Counted from the first letter of the stretch, positions 27,426 to 37,546 are shown. The stretch: DNA of 64,000 bases from Nitrosospira briensis (GCF_900115125.1 NZ_FOVJ01000001.1:963852-1027851); one strand, 5' to 3'. Made by a program: numbers and translations. The notes: a model not told the origin generated them from the letters alone.

Positions 27426-27679
27426 TTCAATTTGTTCCGCTGCTTTGCGTGCCACTGACCGACTCCGTTGAGCAGAAGCGCCCCTGTGATGCCGGCACCT
27501 ATGATCGTCTCCGTCAGGGCGAGGTCAGGAGCGTCGAGCCGCACCCAGGCGAGAGCCATGAACAGGCCAAAAACGATAAAAAGTACAATGCTTCGAAACA
27601 GGTTTCTAGAAACGAGTGACTGTAACCCGCTCCAAAGCAGCGCCGTCACCAGAAGCAGATCGAGCGCCAGAACGCTCAT
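27422..27679 (-). CDS. MbhD-like subunit (DUF4040)
   Basis: An 85-residue three-helix protein with the sequence VLFIVFGLFMALAWVRLDAPDLALTETIIGAGITGALLL. The 'APDxALTExxxGAG' stretch is the signature of the MbhD/DUF4040 module, which is usually embedded near the C-terminus of MrpA. Here it is a free-standing gene, coupled at both ends by ATGA overlaps. Confidence 0.82.
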   Translation of the reverse strand: MSVLALDLLLVTALLWSGLQSLVSRNLFRSIVLFIVFGLFMALAWVRLDAPDLALTETIIGAGITGALLLNGVGQWHAKQRNKLK

Positions 27680-27990
27680 TTTTCGGACTCCGACGCATCC
27701 CACGGGACAATACCTCGATTAAATGCGCGCTGAGCTATGAGAAAGTTTGCCGTCGCACTAGCGAGCAGTGCCAACAGCCAAATTAGTATGAGTTTCAAAG
27801 CCGGGAGCACACCGGGCGCCTGAATCAACAGGCCCAGCACGGTAAAACCCAGGCCCAGATTGTCGACCTTGGCCAAGGCATGCAATCGTGTATAGACATC
27901 AGGGAAGCGTAGCAAGCCGATGGTGCCAGCTAAAAAGAAGACCGATCCGATCAGGAAAAGAATATTGCTCAACAGTTCAGGAACGTCCAT
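27676..27990 (-). CDS. mrpG: Mrp-type antiporter subunit G
   Basis: A 104-residue three-helix protein with the MrpG signature GTIGLLRFPDVYTRLHALAKVDNLGLGFTVLGL. The start at 27990 lies 14 bases inside mrpF. An accessory subunit of the antiporter, required for assembly in studied systems. Confidence 0.87.
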   Translation of the reverse strand: MDVPELLSNILFLIGSVFFLAGTIGLLRFPDVYTRLHALAKVDNLGLGFTVLGLLIQAPGVLPALKLILIWLLALLASATANFLIAQRAFNRGIVPWDASESEK

Positions 27991-28258
27991 TTTCTTCTTC
28001 CCGTTCTTGGTTCCAGCCTCGCTGAACGAAGGCCACGCCGATAACCGCGCCAAGCAATGCCAATGTCAGCGCGATATCCACCAGAACCGGCGCATCTTCC
28101 GCATAGGCGAGCAGCAACAGCAACGCCACGCCGGTGGTGCCAAAAAGCAGGGCTGCCAGCATGCGGTCGGCGGGGGTGGGGCGACGCGTCACTCTCAACA
28201 GGGCAACCAGAAGATTGGCAAGGAGAAAAATCGCCAAGATCAACGCTAACTCGCTCAT
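27977..28258 (-). CDS. mrpF: Mrp-type antiporter subunit F
   Basis: A 93-residue three-helix protein. VALLRVTRRPTPADRMLAALLFGTTGVALL is the RxxxGPxxxDRxxA region of MrpF, and PVLVDIALTLALLGAVIGVAF its third helix. It overlaps mrpE by four bases. Confidence 0.86.
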   Translation of the reverse strand: MSELALILAIFLLANLLVALLRVTRRPTPADRMLAALLFGTTGVALLLLLAYAEDAPVLVDIALTLALLGAVIGVAFVQRGWNQEREEENGRS

Positions 28259-28737
28259 GATTGATCCAGACTTAGACCCAGCATTTTGGCTATACGCTTT
28301 TCAGCAATACGGATTTCCCCTTCGATTGAACTGCGCATATCCAGGACGTGCAGCTGCAAAGTGCTTGCGTTCAAGCCTAGAACGAGAGTACCCGGTAGCA
28401 GATTTATTGTATTTATCAGGATCACCCGCCCTACACCATTGGGCAGGCGCAGGCTCACTGTCTCTATACCCGGATGAATATCAAGACGCGGCTGCACTGC
28501 CAGCAGCGCTACGCGCACCCCCGCGCGAAAGGATTTGCTGATGAAATAAATCAGGAAGAAGACTAGGCCGAGCGGAGAAAACCGTATGGCTCCCACCGGC
28601 AGTACGGCGAGACTCGCTGCTAAGGCCAAGGCGGTGCTGATCGCGCCTACACCCCAACTGCCGACATTACCTTCCGCGAGTATGCACCATAGCATTGCAA
28701 GCAACACACTGCGCCAAAGGATGGCTCCAAGGATCAT
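28255..28737 (-). CDS. mrpE: Mrp-type antiporter subunit E
   Basis: A 160-residue protein with N-terminal membrane helices and a cytoplasmic beta-rich C-terminus. FSPLGLVFFLIYFISKSFRAGVRVALLAV and INTINLLPGTLVLGL (usual motif: T(I/L)TPGTL) identify MrpE; LQLHVLDM matches the usual L.(I/V)H.LD. It is the first antiporter gene of this cluster, 31 bases downstream of the universal stress protein gene. Confidence 0.86.
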   Translation of the reverse strand: MILGAILWRSVLLAMLWCILAEGNVGSWGVGAISTALALAASLAVLPVGAIRFSPLGLVFFLIYFISKSFRAGVRVALLAVQPRLDIHPGIETVSLRLPNGVGRVILINTINLLPGTLVLGLNASTLQLHVLDMRSSIEGEIRIAEKRIAKMLGLSLDQS

Positions 28738-28768
28738 GTGTCAAATTCTCCGCGCCATTCTCTGCGAA

Positions 28769-29656
28769 TTAGCCGTCTGCGGGGGTGGGCTCCACCTGCT
28801 CCACCACCAGTATGTCGCAACCCGCTTCCTGGATCACCTGCCTTGTAACACTTCCCAGCAGCATATCTTCCCACGCAGATTGCCCGTGCTTGCCGGTAAC
28901 AACGAGATCCGCTCCTAGTGATGCTGCTCTTGCCGCAATCATGGTTGCGGGAGGGCCGAACTCTATGATTAGAGACCCATCCAAGCCTTGCCATTCAGAA
29001 ACAAATTCTCTTAGTTTCTGATCCTTTTGTGCTCTCAACTGCGCACGGTACGCGAGAATCGTATCTTCGCTTACCTTGTCAAAGCGCATCTTTGCTTCAA
29101 GGGGAGCCTCGAACGCGTGCAAAACCGTTAACTTTGCATGCGGAGCAATCTGCATCGCGATCTTTATCCCGCGTCTGGAAGACTCGGAGAAATCCACTGC
29201 GACCAACACCTGCTGATAAGATGACTGAGGTTCCTGCTTCACAATCAGCACAGGGCGATCCAGCAGGCGCAGTACCTTATCTACAGTCGAACCGACGAAC
29301 ATTTTTCGTATGAAGCTTCCTCCGTGAGCGCCCAGCACAACCAACCTCGCTTCTATAAATTTGGCATGGCGGACGATCGCAGTATGAACGCGTCCAACAT
29401 CCACTGTCGTTGTAGTAACCGCTATACCGTAATGCTCATGAAGAGTACGTGCAGTTTCCGCAATTTTCTTACCCGTTGATTCCTCATAAGAGTGAGTTAT
29501 GTTATGCAGAGATTCAAATGCTGAAGGATCCTCTATATGTAGCACATCCAGCGGTTCACAGTTCAGTTCGCGTACCATCATGGCGGCGCGAGCTTCCGCG
29601 CGGCGAGCAAGCAAGGACATGTCGGTAGCAACCATTATTCTCTTCATTGAATGCAT
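28769..29656 (-). CDS. Tandem-domain universal stress protein
   Basis: A 295-residue protein with two UspA domains (about 4-145 and 150-295). Both end with the ATP-binding pattern G-2x-G-9x-G(S): GAHGGSFIRKMFVGS in the first, GKHGQSAWEDMLLGS in the second. The first strand reads MKRIMVATDMS, the second VLVAVDFSESSRRG. GGAGG lies six bases before the ATG at 29656. It heads the first Mrp-like cluster and is probably co-transcribed with it, suggesting that nucleotide status or stress is linked to cation/proton transport. Confidence 0.88.
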   Translation of the reverse strand: MHSMKRIMVATDMSLLARRAEARAAMMVRELNCEPLDVLHIEDPSAFESLHNITHSYEESTGKKIAETARTLHEHYGIAVTTTTVDVGRVHTAIVRHAKFIEARLVVLGAHGGSFIRKMFVGSTVDKVLRLLDRPVLIVKQEPQSSYQQVLVAVDFSESSRRGIKIAMQIAPHAKLTVLHAFEAPLEAKMRFDKVSEDTILAYRAQLRAQKDQKLREFVSEWQGLDGSLIIEFGPPATMIAARAASLGADLVVTGKHGQSAWEDMLLGSVTRQVIQEAGCDILVVEQVEPTPADG

Positions 29657-30313
29657 GCGAAGCCTCCGTTATTACCAATCCCGCAGCAATATATGGCTGC
29701 TGTGTTTGGGACAGCCTGAAAAGTATCGGCTCTCGCGGCGTTGACTACTTGATTAACTACCCGCCCATCGGAAGTTAAGCTAACTGCAACTGCACTTTTT
29801 ATTGATGCTTACTCAGCTTCATAGCATGGAAGTATTGATGTTTCAAGCGGAGGTAATTTTGCATCAAACTAAATGAACGCTTTACCCGATGCTGCACGGT
29901 CTGAGAAGAAGGACTATCTGACCTCACGCCGCGAATTGCTCCTTGGATCGTCATATACTCGAACTCAAATTGCTCTTGGCGGTGCGTATGCTTATCTCAG
30001 GAAGAGATAGCGGATTTATAGGTGAATTGGGTTGTAATTATTGGTCGTATTGCCTATTTCCACAAATCCTTGCGGTCCCCTACACCGGCGCGCGCTGCTC
30101 CGCGAAACCGTAAAGATCCCAATTCACTTTGGCCTTGCCCTGATCATTGCGCTGAATATCATCAATATCCGTGACGAACCATTTCTTCATTCATTGTTCA
30201 GATACATGATTCGACCCGATGATTTTTACAAATCCACTCAGCTAAAGAAAGCAAGGGTACCAACGTGATAAGCTGTGATATGCGCACTCCCTTCAATCAC
30301 ACAGGAATCTCAA
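29657..30313. other. Intergenic region between divergent units
   Basis: A 657-base AT-richer stretch separating the minus-strand Usp/Mrp unit from the plus-strand small protein/TPR unit. It should hold both promoters, but I cannot pin down a convincing -35/-10 pair. No credible ORF, RNA gene or repeat is visible. Confidence 0.5.
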
Positions 30314-30571
30314 ATGAAAGATTTGCAAGAAGCCACCGTGAAAATATGTGAACTAAAGGGCGAGAATCTCGCATTACTGGCTTTGCTTGCCTGTCTGGTT
30401 AAAGCTTCATCACCATATGAACGGAAAGCGTTTCCGGAGGCATTCGAAAAAGAACTGGAATCCGCCCGCATCGAGTGGTTGAATTCAGATGTTTCAGAGT
30501 ATGTCTCTGTTGGGATGGAGAACATGGCAGCTGGGATTCATTCTTTATTAGCCAGCCAGAGCCGGGTCTAA
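30314..30571 (+). CDS. Small helical protein, unknown function
   Basis: An 85-residue cytoplasmic protein with start at 30314 after CAGGAAT. It reads as a coiled helix (MKDLQEATVKICELKGENLALLALLACLVK), a short loop (SSPYERKAF), and two further helices. No family recognised. The stop is six bases from the TPR gene, so they form one unit. Confidence 0.6.
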   Translation: MKDLQEATVKICELKGENLALLALLACLVKASSPYERKAFPEAFEKELESARIEWLNSDVSEYVSVGMENMAAGIHSLLASQSRV

Positions 30572-30577
30572 AAATCC

Positions 30578-31771
30578 ATGAAGACATTTATGCGCGCCCT
30601 CTTTTTATCTCTCGTGCTCGGCATTGCACAACCTGCTCTTTCGCATGAGACGAAGTGGCGGACCATTAGTGAAGAAGCAATATCACTTTACAAGAAAGGC
30701 GACTATGAAAGGGCAGTGGCTGCTGTCAAGAAGTCTATCGCAGTAGCGGAAAAAGAATATGGCGCTAACCATCCCGATACTGCGACGAGCTTGAATAACC
30801 TCGCGGAGCTCTACCGAGGCCACAGCAAATATGCCGAGGCGGAACCGTTCTACAAACGCGCGCTGGCAATCAGGGAGAAATTCTTCGGCCCCCGCCATTC
30901 CCTCGTGGCTATGAGCCTTAATGGCCATGCTGAACTGTACCGGGCCCAGAATCGGTTCGCAGAGGCAGAGCCACTCTACAAACGTGCACTGGCCATACGG
31001 GAGAAGTCTCTCCGACCTGACCATCCGGATATGGCACAAACCATGAACAACCTCGCAGAACTCTATTGTGTTCAGGGCGACTACAGGGCAGCAAAACCCC
31101 TCTACGAGCACTCAGTGGCGATACGGGAAAAAGTGCTTGGCGTCGAGCATCCCGGCATGGCCACGGGCCTTCACAACCTGGGATTGATCTATCAAATGGA
31201 AAGCCGATATGCGCAAGCGGAGCAGCTGTACAAGCGCGTACTGGCAATTCGGGAAAAATCGCTCGGCTCAAGTCATCCTGGCGTGGCCCAGGACTTGAGC
31301 TACCTGGCCGAACTCTATTACGCACAAGGTCAATATGCACTGGCCGTGCCCCTCTACAACCGCGCGCTGACTATCCATGAGAAACTGCTCGGTCTCGACC
31401 ATCCCGATGTAGGCCATGACCTGAGCCGTCTCGCAGAACTCTATCGCGCGCAGGGCAAGCACGCCGAGGCCCAGCCGTTCTATCAGCGCTCAGTTGCAGT
31501 CTTCGGAAAAGCCGGGGGTTCCCATCGTCTCAGCATGGCAACAAGCCTGAGCAACCTCGCATTCTTCCACCATACCCAAGGGCAGTACGCAGAGGCCGAG
31601 CCGCTCTACAAGCGCGCACTGGCCATCTTCGAGACATCTGGCAGCGCAGACCACCCCAACGCAAAGCTAAGCCTGGATAACCTAGCAAAGTTGCACCGTG
31701 CCACCGGTCAGTCCGATATCGTTGTCGGTACAGGTCGACGGGTAGCGGGCTTCTCAAGCATAGCCGAGTAG
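30578..31771 (+). CDS. Secreted kinesin-light-chain-type TPR protein
   Basis: A 397-residue protein with a signal peptide (MKTFMRALFLSLVLGIAQPALS) and about eight 42-residue TPR_12 repeats. Each repeat follows 'HPDxAxxLNNLAELYRxQGxYAEAEPLYKRALAIREKxLG'. The regularity is high, so the array probably grew by recent internal duplication. Likely a periplasmic protein-protein interaction scaffold. The last repeat is partial, and the final 20 residues are non-repeat. Confidence 0.87.
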   Translation: MKTFMRALFLSLVLGIAQPALSHETKWRTISEEAISLYKKGDYERAVAAVKKSIAVAEKEYGANHPDTATSLNNLAELYRGHSKYAEAEPFYKRALAIREKFFGPRHSLVAMSLNGHAELYRAQNRFAEAEPLYKRALAIREKSLRPDHPDMAQTMNNLAELYCVQGDYRAAKPLYEHSVAIREKVLGVEHPGMATGLHNLGLIYQMESRYAQAEQLYKRVLAIREKSLGSSHPGVAQDLSYLAELYYAQGQYALAVPLYNRALTIHEKLLGLDHPDVGHDLSRLAELYRAQGKHAEAQPFYQRSVAVFGKAGGSHRLSMATSLSNLAFFHHTQGQYAEAEPLYKRALAIFETSGSADHPNAKLSLDNLAKLHRATGQSDIVVGTGRRVAGFSSIAE

Positions 31772-31881
31772 ACTCAGTCCTTGCCCCCCTGACAAAGCGC
31801 TCGGAACTGCCATGTTTTACAAATTAATGGTGAATTCACTTTCCCACCGCGCCGCTTAGCCTCAAGAAACAGGCATGTGAG

Positions 31882-34248
31882 CTAGCCCTTCAATCTCGCA
31901 AAAGCCGCAGCCATTGCATTAGCGGGCTTTGGTTCCGGTTTTTGCTGTTGCTGTTCAGGCCGGGGTAAATCATCCTTCCGGCCAACACGTTGTTCAGGTT
32001 TGTTCTCGCGTTGGGACCGTTGCCCCACGGCATCCGTCAGCCTCATGGTCAGCGCGATCCGTTTACGCTTTTCATCAATCTCCATCACCTTGACCTTTAC
32101 GACCTGCCCAACCTTGACGACAGAATGGGGGTCTTTCACGAATCTGTCTGCAAGGGAGGAAATGTGCACCAGCCCATCCTGATGCACGCCGATATCGACG
32201 AATGCGCCGAACGCGGCGACGTTGGTCACCACGCCTTCCAGTATCATATCCGCACGCAGATCCTTGATCTCGTTCACACCCTCTTTGAATACTGCGGTGG
32301 TGAATTCCGGGCGCGGGTCGCGGCCCGGCTTTTCGAGTTCGCTCAAGATGTCAGTGATTGTCGGTATGCCGTACTTTTCATCCGCATACTTTGATGGATT
32401 CAGCGAATGCAATAATTTGTTGTTACCGATGACGGTCTTGATGTCCTGCTTCAAATCGGCAAGGATTTTCTGAACGAGCGGATACGATTCGGGATGCACT
32501 GCCGAGGCATCAAGCGGATTATCGCCATGCATGATGCGCAGGAAGCCTGCCGCTTGCTCAAAGGTCTTTTCCCCGAGACGCGGAACATCGCGCAAAGATG
32601 CGCGTGAGGTGAACATGCCCTTCATGTCGCGATAGGCGACGATGCTTTGCGCAACCGTACTGTTGAGTCCCGAAACCCGCTCCAGTAGAAGCTGCGAGGC
32701 CGTGTTCACATCCACTCCCACAGCATTGACGCAGTCCTCGACTACCGCGTCGAGCGAGCGCGCCAAATGGGTTTGCCCAACGTCGTGCTGATATTGGCCG
32801 ACACCGATGGATTTTGGATCGACCTTTACCAGTTCCGCCAGTGGATCCTGCAAGCGGCGAGCAATGGAAACCGCACCGCGCAGGGACACATCCATGCCGG
32901 GCAGTTCTCGCGAGGCGAACTCGGAAGCGGAGTAGACCGATGCGCCCGCTTCCGACACCACGACCGAAGTCAGCTTGAGCTCGGGGCGCAGCTTGATCAA
33001 GTCTTTTGCCAGCTTGTCGGTTTCCCGCGACGCGGTGCCGTTGCCGATGGAAATCAGCGACACCTTATATTTTTCAGCGAGCTTTTCCAGAACATGAAGC
33101 GATCCATCCCAGTCATTCTTTGGCTGATGCGGATAAATAACGGCGGTTTCCATGACCTTGCCCGTCGCGTCCACCACCGCCACCTTCACGCCAGTGCGCA
33201 AGCCGGGGTCGAGGCCGATCGTGACTCGCGGCCCGGCGGGGGCGGCTAATAGCAGCGCTTTCAGGTTGCGGGCAAATACGTCGATGGCCTCGGTTTCGGC
33301 GCGCTTGCGCAGAGCGCTCATCAACTCGGTTTCCAGATGAACGAAACTTTTAACGCGCCAGGTCCAGCGCACAGTATCGCTCAGCCATGCGTCAGCTGGA
33401 CGGTCCTGATTCCGGATACCGAAGTGTGCAGCTATACGCGCTTCGCAGGGGTTGTGCGGCGCGTCCCATTTCGCCTTTTCCGCTTCTGAATCCAGGCGCA
33501 GGCCGACACTCAGGATTTCCTCCCGTCTGCCGCGGAACATCGCCAGGGCACGGTGGGAAGGGATGGTGCTGATCGTTTCCGAATAGTCGAAATAATCCGC
33601 AAACTTCGCGCCGGCCTCTTCTTTGCCGGGCTCTTTACCATTGGCGATTTTTGACTCGACCACGCCGTGCGCCAGCACATATTCGCGCAGCCACTGCAAT
33701 AATGTCGCATCTTCCGCAAAACGTTCCATCAGGATTTGACGCGCACCATCCAGCGCGGCCTGGACATCTTCCACACCGGGGTTATTACCCTGATCGGTGG
33801 TAAACGCGGGCTTCAGGTATTTGCCGGCCTCGTCCTCGGGGTTTAGCAGGGGATTCTGCAGCAGCGAATCCGCCAGCGGCTGCAGCCCCGCCTCCACCGC
33901 AATTTGCGCCTTGGTGCGGCGCTTTTTCTTGAAAGGCAGATACAGGTCTTCCAGCCGCACCTTATCTTCTGCATTCGAAAGCGAAGCCATCAGGGCCGGT
34001 GTCATTTTGCCCTGCTCTTCGATTGACGCGATAATCACGGCGCGCCGATCCTCCAATTCGCGCAGATAGCGCAGTCGTTCTTCCAGCAGGCGCAGTTGAA
34101 TGTCGTCCAACCCGCCGGTCGCCTCCTTCCGGTAACGGGAGATGAACGGCACGGTCGCGCCTTCATCAAGCAAGGTGATAGCGGCTGCAACCTGTGAGGA
34201 TTTGGCGGCAAGCTCAAGGGAAAGGCGTTGTTCGATTGATGGCAGCAT
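31882..34248 (-). CDS. tex: Transcription accessory protein Tex
   Basis: A 788-residue RNA-binding protein. The helical N-terminal part begins [45 protein letters not shown], a hallmark of Tex. The YqgF/RNase H-like domain starts near 325 ([25 protein letters not shown]), followed by helix-hairpin-helix motifs ([34 protein letters not shown]), and a C-terminal S1 domain at about 645-720 ([28 protein letters not shown]). The tail is Gln/Pro/Lys-rich. Length is normal for the family. Confidence 0.93.
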   Translation of the reverse strand: MLPSIEQRLSLELAAKSSQVAAAITLLDEGATVPFISRYRKEATGGLDDIQLRLLEERLRYLRELEDRRAVIIASIEEQGKMTPALMASLSNAEDKVRLEDLYLPFKKKRRTKAQIAVEAGLQPLADSLLQNPLLNPEDEAGKYLKPAFTTDQGNNPGVEDVQAALDGARQILMERFAEDATLLQWLREYVLAHGVVESKIANGKEPGKEEAGAKFADYFDYSETISTIPSHRALAMFRGRREEILSVGLRLDSEAEKAKWDAPHNPCEARIAAHFGIRNQDRPADAWLSDTVRWTWRVKSFVHLETELMSALRKRAETEAIDVFARNLKALLLAAPAGPRVTIGLDPGLRTGVKVAVVDATGKVMETAVIYPHQPKNDWDGSLHVLEKLAEKYKVSLISIGNGTASRETDKLAKDLIKLRPELKLTSVVVSEAGASVYSASEFASRELPGMDVSLRGAVSIARRLQDPLAELVKVDPKSIGVGQYQHDVGQTHLARSLDAVVEDCVNAVGVDVNTASQLLLERVSGLNSTVAQSIVAYRDMKGMFTSRASLRDVPRLGEKTFEQAAGFLRIMHGDNPLDASAVHPESYPLVQKILADLKQDIKTVIGNNKLLHSLNPSKYADEKYGIPTITDILSELEKPGRDPRPEFTTAVFKEGVNEIKDLRADMILEGVVTNVAAFGAFVDIGVHQDGLVHISSLADRFVKDPHSVVKVGQVVKVKVMEIDEKRKRIALTMRLTDAVGQRSQRENKPEQRVGRKDDLPRPEQQQQKPEPKPANAMAAAFARLKG

Positions 34249-34430
34249 AAGAGATCGTAATAGTATTCTTAAAATAACGATTCGCCGAAAAGGGATGAGG
34301 ACGAGTAAGGATCAGGGGGCGCCCAAGTCACTGCCATATGCTGATATCTTGGAAAGATAGCATGTGAATTACCACGGATCGCCGCATGCCACCGCACTGT
34401 TTTCGACACGACGTTATGGTTTTCGTGAAA

Positions 34431-34784
34431 TCAATGCATTGTATCCTGCTGGGGCGTCGCTTTCTTCCCTCTGTCAACTCGCTCGCGGTACATTCCCGCC
34501 CGTATAATCAGCATCGCGGTGAGGGGCGACGTAGCCACGACAAACAGTGTAATCAGTATCTCCTGAAAAACGAGCCGGCCCGCCGATATTGAGGCAATCA
34601 ATATCGACGCCAGCAACACACAGCCCAGGCCAAGCGTATTGCCCAGGGTAGGCCCATGTATTCGCGAAAATAAATCAGGTAGCCTCAGCAAGCCGGCTGA
34701 TCCGATCAGAGCCAGCACCGAACCCAATACCAGCAGCGATGAAGCCAGCAAGTCTGCCCACGCTGGAATGTTCTCGACACTCAT
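34431..34784 (-). CDS. mrpG: Mrp antiporter subunit G (second cluster)
   Basis: A 117-residue three-helix protein with GSAGLLRLPDLFSRIHGPTLGNTLGLGCVLLAS, the MrpG signature, and LITLFVVATSPLTAMLI as its last helix. The charged tail ends in QQDTMH. It is the last gene of the second Mrp cluster and overlaps mrpF by four bases. Confidence 0.88.
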   Translation of the reverse strand: MSVENIPAWADLLASSLLVLGSVLALIGSAGLLRLPDLFSRIHGPTLGNTLGLGCVLLASILIASISAGRLVFQEILITLFVVATSPLTAMLIIRAGMYRERVDRGKKATPQQDTMH

Positions 34785-35062
34785 GGCTCGATTACCTCTC
34801 CGCGCAGCAAAAACTTCGCCATCGCGGCCGAGCCGACAAAACCAAACAAGGCGATCAAAAGGGCAATGTCGAAATATAACCTGGCCCCGTACTGGATGCC
34901 CAGCGTCAGTACCGTCATCATGCTATTGACGTACAAGGTGTCCAGGGCCAGCACGCGATCTTCCGCCGCCGGTCCTCGCAGCAGGCGGATTGCGGCGCAG
35001 ATCATGGCAAATGCGAAAGCAATCAAGGCAAAGGATATCGCCCATGGCAGCAGTGCAGTCAT
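34781..35062 (-). CDS. mrpF: Mrp antiporter subunit F (second cluster)
   Basis: A 93-residue three-helix protein containing AIRLLRGPAAEDRVLALDTLYVNSMM, the conserved RGP...DR motif of MrpF, and ARLYFDIALLIALFGFVGSAAMAKFLLRG. Overlaps mrpE by four bases. Confidence 0.88.
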   Translation of the reverse strand: MTALLPWAISFALIAFAFAMICAAIRLLRGPAAEDRVLALDTLYVNSMMTVLTLGIQYGARLYFDIALLIALFGFVGSAAMAKFLLRGEVIEP

Positions 35063-35547
35063 TCGAAAATCTCCATCAGTGGACGCTCGTAGCGGTACTT
35101 GATCGTGCGGACCCAGGCTTCCTCATCCTGTAGATCCAGCACATGAATCGTCAAGGCGCGGCCGTCGGCCGAAAGCCCGGCCCAGACGGTGCCGGGCACT
35201 GCCGTGATTATACAGGCGAGCACCGCAAGCCCGTATGGATCGCGCAGATCCATCGGAATCTTCATGAAGCCTGAATTGGAGCGCCGTTTTACTGACCCCA
35301 GGATAATGCCTGCTACAGCGAAATTGGAGCGGATGATATCGCCCACCACCACGAAGAGCAACCGGATCGCGGCGAATAGATGGTGAGGCCTTGCGCGTAG
35401 TGGCCGCATGGCCGCCGTTCCAAGCGCAACGGCGATCGTCAGTACCAGCCCCAGGACCATCTGGCCGGGCGCAAAAGTATCGTTGAGCAGGAGCCAGAAG
35501 CCGTACAGGGACGCTGTGAACAGCGTCAGCGATGGCCAGCCCTTCAT
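35059..35547 (-). CDS. mrpE: Mrp antiporter subunit E (second cluster)
   Basis: A 162-residue protein. The family marks are FVVVGDIIRSNFAVAGIIL, ACIITAVPGTVWAGLS (the usual TPGT), LTIHVLDLQDEEAW, and a C-terminal KYRYERPLMEIF. Overlaps mrpD and mrpF by four bases each. Confidence 0.88.
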   Translation of the reverse strand: MKGWPSLTLFTASLYGFWLLLNDTFAPGQMVLGLVLTIAVALGTAAMRPLRARPHHLFAAIRLLFVVVGDIIRSNFAVAGIILGSVKRRSNSGFMKIPMDLRDPYGLAVLACIITAVPGTVWAGLSADGRALTIHVLDLQDEEAWVRTIKYRYERPLMEIFE

Positions 35548-37205
35548 TGCCCACCTCCCTTTATTTCATGTGAAACAATTGGGGGACCACCGGTCAATAC
35601 CGCGTCGATGTACATCTGCGGCGAGGACAAAGAACTACCGGCAAGAGTCAGGTAATCCATGGCCGGACCCACCCCTGCAGTCAGCGCTGCGGTCAATAGC
35701 AGCAGCACAGCCACCGGGGCGGCTTCGATCAGGCGCAACTGGGGTGTAACGATCTCCTCCGAACTCCAGAATAGCCGCACGCCCATGTGGCATAGTGCGA
35801 TAACGCCAATCAGGCTCGACCCAAGCACTGCAGCCCACAACACCCATACCGATACGGGCAGTGTCGCGAGTAGTGGAGAATCCAGCGCCGCTGACAGAAG
35901 CAGGAACTTGGCAATGAAGCCCGAGAGCGGCGGAAGCCCGGTTACCAGGAGCGTACACGCAATGAAACTCATACCCAGAAACGCCATGGCAGCCGGTATC
36001 ACGATTCCCACGTCTTCATCAGGAAGCGAGGGATCAATCTGGTCTTCCGGGCCAAACGATTCAAACGGTTCAGCCTGGGCACCCTCGCCTGACCGCTGCG
36101 TGCGCTCGATCATCTCGGTCAGCATGAAAAAAGCACCGGTCGCCAGCACCGAACTGACAAGATAAAACAGTGCCGCACTCTTCATCCCGGCCCCGCCGAG
36201 CCCGAGAGCTGTCAGCAGGGTGCCGGCGGACGAAATGACGCAATATGCTACAAGCCGCTGCGGTTGACGAGCGGTCAACGTGCCGGCGGTGCCCAGCGCA
36301 AGCGTTATCAATCCAATTCCAAACAGCCAGCCATCGCTGAAGGGAGCCGGCGCGCCGGCACCGGATGGGCCGGCCAGCAAGGATCCCAGCCGCAGCAGCG
36401 CGTAGACGCCGACCTTGGTCATGATCGAAAATATTGCCGCCACCGGGGGGGCGGCAGCGCCGTAAGCAGACGGAAGCCAGAAGTTCAACGGCCAAGCGCC
36501 AGCCTTGAGTAGAAACGCCACGCCCAGGATCGCCGCACCAATTTCAAATAAAATGCGGTCACCCTCCGCCAGTGCCGGCAGGCGGGCAGCGAGGTCCGCC
36601 ATGTTCAGCGTTCCACTTGCGCCGTAGATCAAGGAAATACCGATCAGAAGGATAAAGGACCCAGCCAGATTGATGGCGATGTAATGCAGGCCTGCCCTGA
36701 CCCGGACCTCTCCCAGCCCGTGCAGGACCAGGCCGTAGGAAGCAGCCAGCAGCACTTCGATAAACACGAACAGATTGAAAAGATCGCCGGTAAGGAATGC
36801 GCCGTTTATCCCCATGACAAGGAACTGGAACAACGATTGAAAATGCGGCCCCATCTTCTTCCAGCGCGCCAGCGCGTACACCAGTGACGTCAGCGCCAAC
36901 ACTGCATTGAGCAGCAGCATTACCCCCGATAAGCGATCCAGCACCAGCACGATGCCGAACGGCGCGTCCCAGCCACCCAGCAGGTAAACGGCGATCCCCT
37001 CGGGCCAGAGCCCGGGCATCGCTCCGCTTGCCACATAGGCCAGCCCAGCCGCCGCCCCCAGATTTGCGAGTGTGGCAATAAGCGCGATAATGGTGCGTGT
37101 GGTGCGCCGCGCTTCGACGAACAGCAACATCGACGCACCCGCCACCAGCGGGATGACTATCGGAAATACGGGAAGATGCTGCAGCAGCTGCGTCCAATCG
37201 TTCAT
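35544..37205 (-). CDS. mrpD: Mrp antiporter subunit D (second cluster)
   Basis: A 553-residue NuoM/N-like subunit with about 14 helices. GDLFNLFVFIEVLLAASYGLVLHG carries the conserved Glu; LKAGAWPLNFWLPSAYGAAAPPVAAIFS carries the channel Lys; and LPPLSGFIAKFLLLSAAL the C-terminal motif. A polar insertion (EGAQAEPFESFGPEDQIDPS) sits between two late helices. Overlaps mrpC by four bases. Confidence 0.9.
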   Translation of the reverse strand: MNDWTQLLQHLPVFPIVIPLVAGASMLLFVEARRTTRTIIALIATLANLGAAAGLAYVASGAMPGLWPEGIAVYLLGGWDAPFGIVLVLDRLSGVMLLLNAVLALTSLVYALARWKKMGPHFQSLFQFLVMGINGAFLTGDLFNLFVFIEVLLAASYGLVLHGLGEVRVRAGLHYIAINLAGSFILLIGISLIYGASGTLNMADLAARLPALAEGDRILFEIGAAILGVAFLLKAGAWPLNFWLPSAYGAAAPPVAAIFSIMTKVGVYALLRLGSLLAGPSGAGAPAPFSDGWLFGIGLITLALGTAGTLTARQPQRLVAYCVISSAGTLLTALGLGGAGMKSAALFYLVSSVLATGAFFMLTEMIERTQRSGEGAQAEPFESFGPEDQIDPSLPDEDVGIVIPAAMAFLGMSFIACTLLVTGLPPLSGFIAKFLLLSAALDSPLLATLPVSVWVLWAAVLGSSLIGVIALCHMGVRLFWSSEEIVTPQLRLIEAAPVAVLLLLTAALTAGVGPAMDYLTLAGSSLSSPQMYIDAVLTGGPPIVSHEIKGGGQ

Positions 37206-37546
37206 GGTTCCGACTCATCGCCATCAACGTGATCGGTGCCTGTCAAGCCGCGAGAAGCGAGCAACACGACCAGAAACAGCGCTGTCGTAGCAAAGCCGAT
37301 CACGATCGCTGTCAGCACCAGCGCCTGGGGCACTGGATCGTCGTAAAGGGATGGATCGATCTGCTTGAGCGTATCGATGATGGGGGCGCCGCCTTCCATG
37401 ATCCGTCCCATACCGAAAATGAACAGATTTACCGCGTACGAAAGCAAAGAGAGGCCCATGATGACCTGGAAAGTACGCGGACGCAGCAGCAGCCATACGC
37501 CCGACCCTGTCAATACACCGATGGCCAAAGCATAGGTAATTTCCAT
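37202..37546 (-). CDS. mrpC: Mrp antiporter subunit C (second cluster)
   Basis: A 114-residue three-helix NuoK-like protein: GVWLLLRPRTFQVIMGLSLLSYAVNLFIFGMG, then DPVPQALVLTAIVIGFATTALFLVVLL, which is the MrpC signature. The start codon shares one base with the mrpA stop (TAATG). Confidence 0.9.
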   Translation of the reverse strand: MEITYALAIGVLTGSGVWLLLRPRTFQVIMGLSLLSYAVNLFIFGMGRIMEGGAPIIDTLKQIDPSLYDDPVPQALVLTAIVIGFATTALFLVVLLASRGLTGTDHVDGDESEP

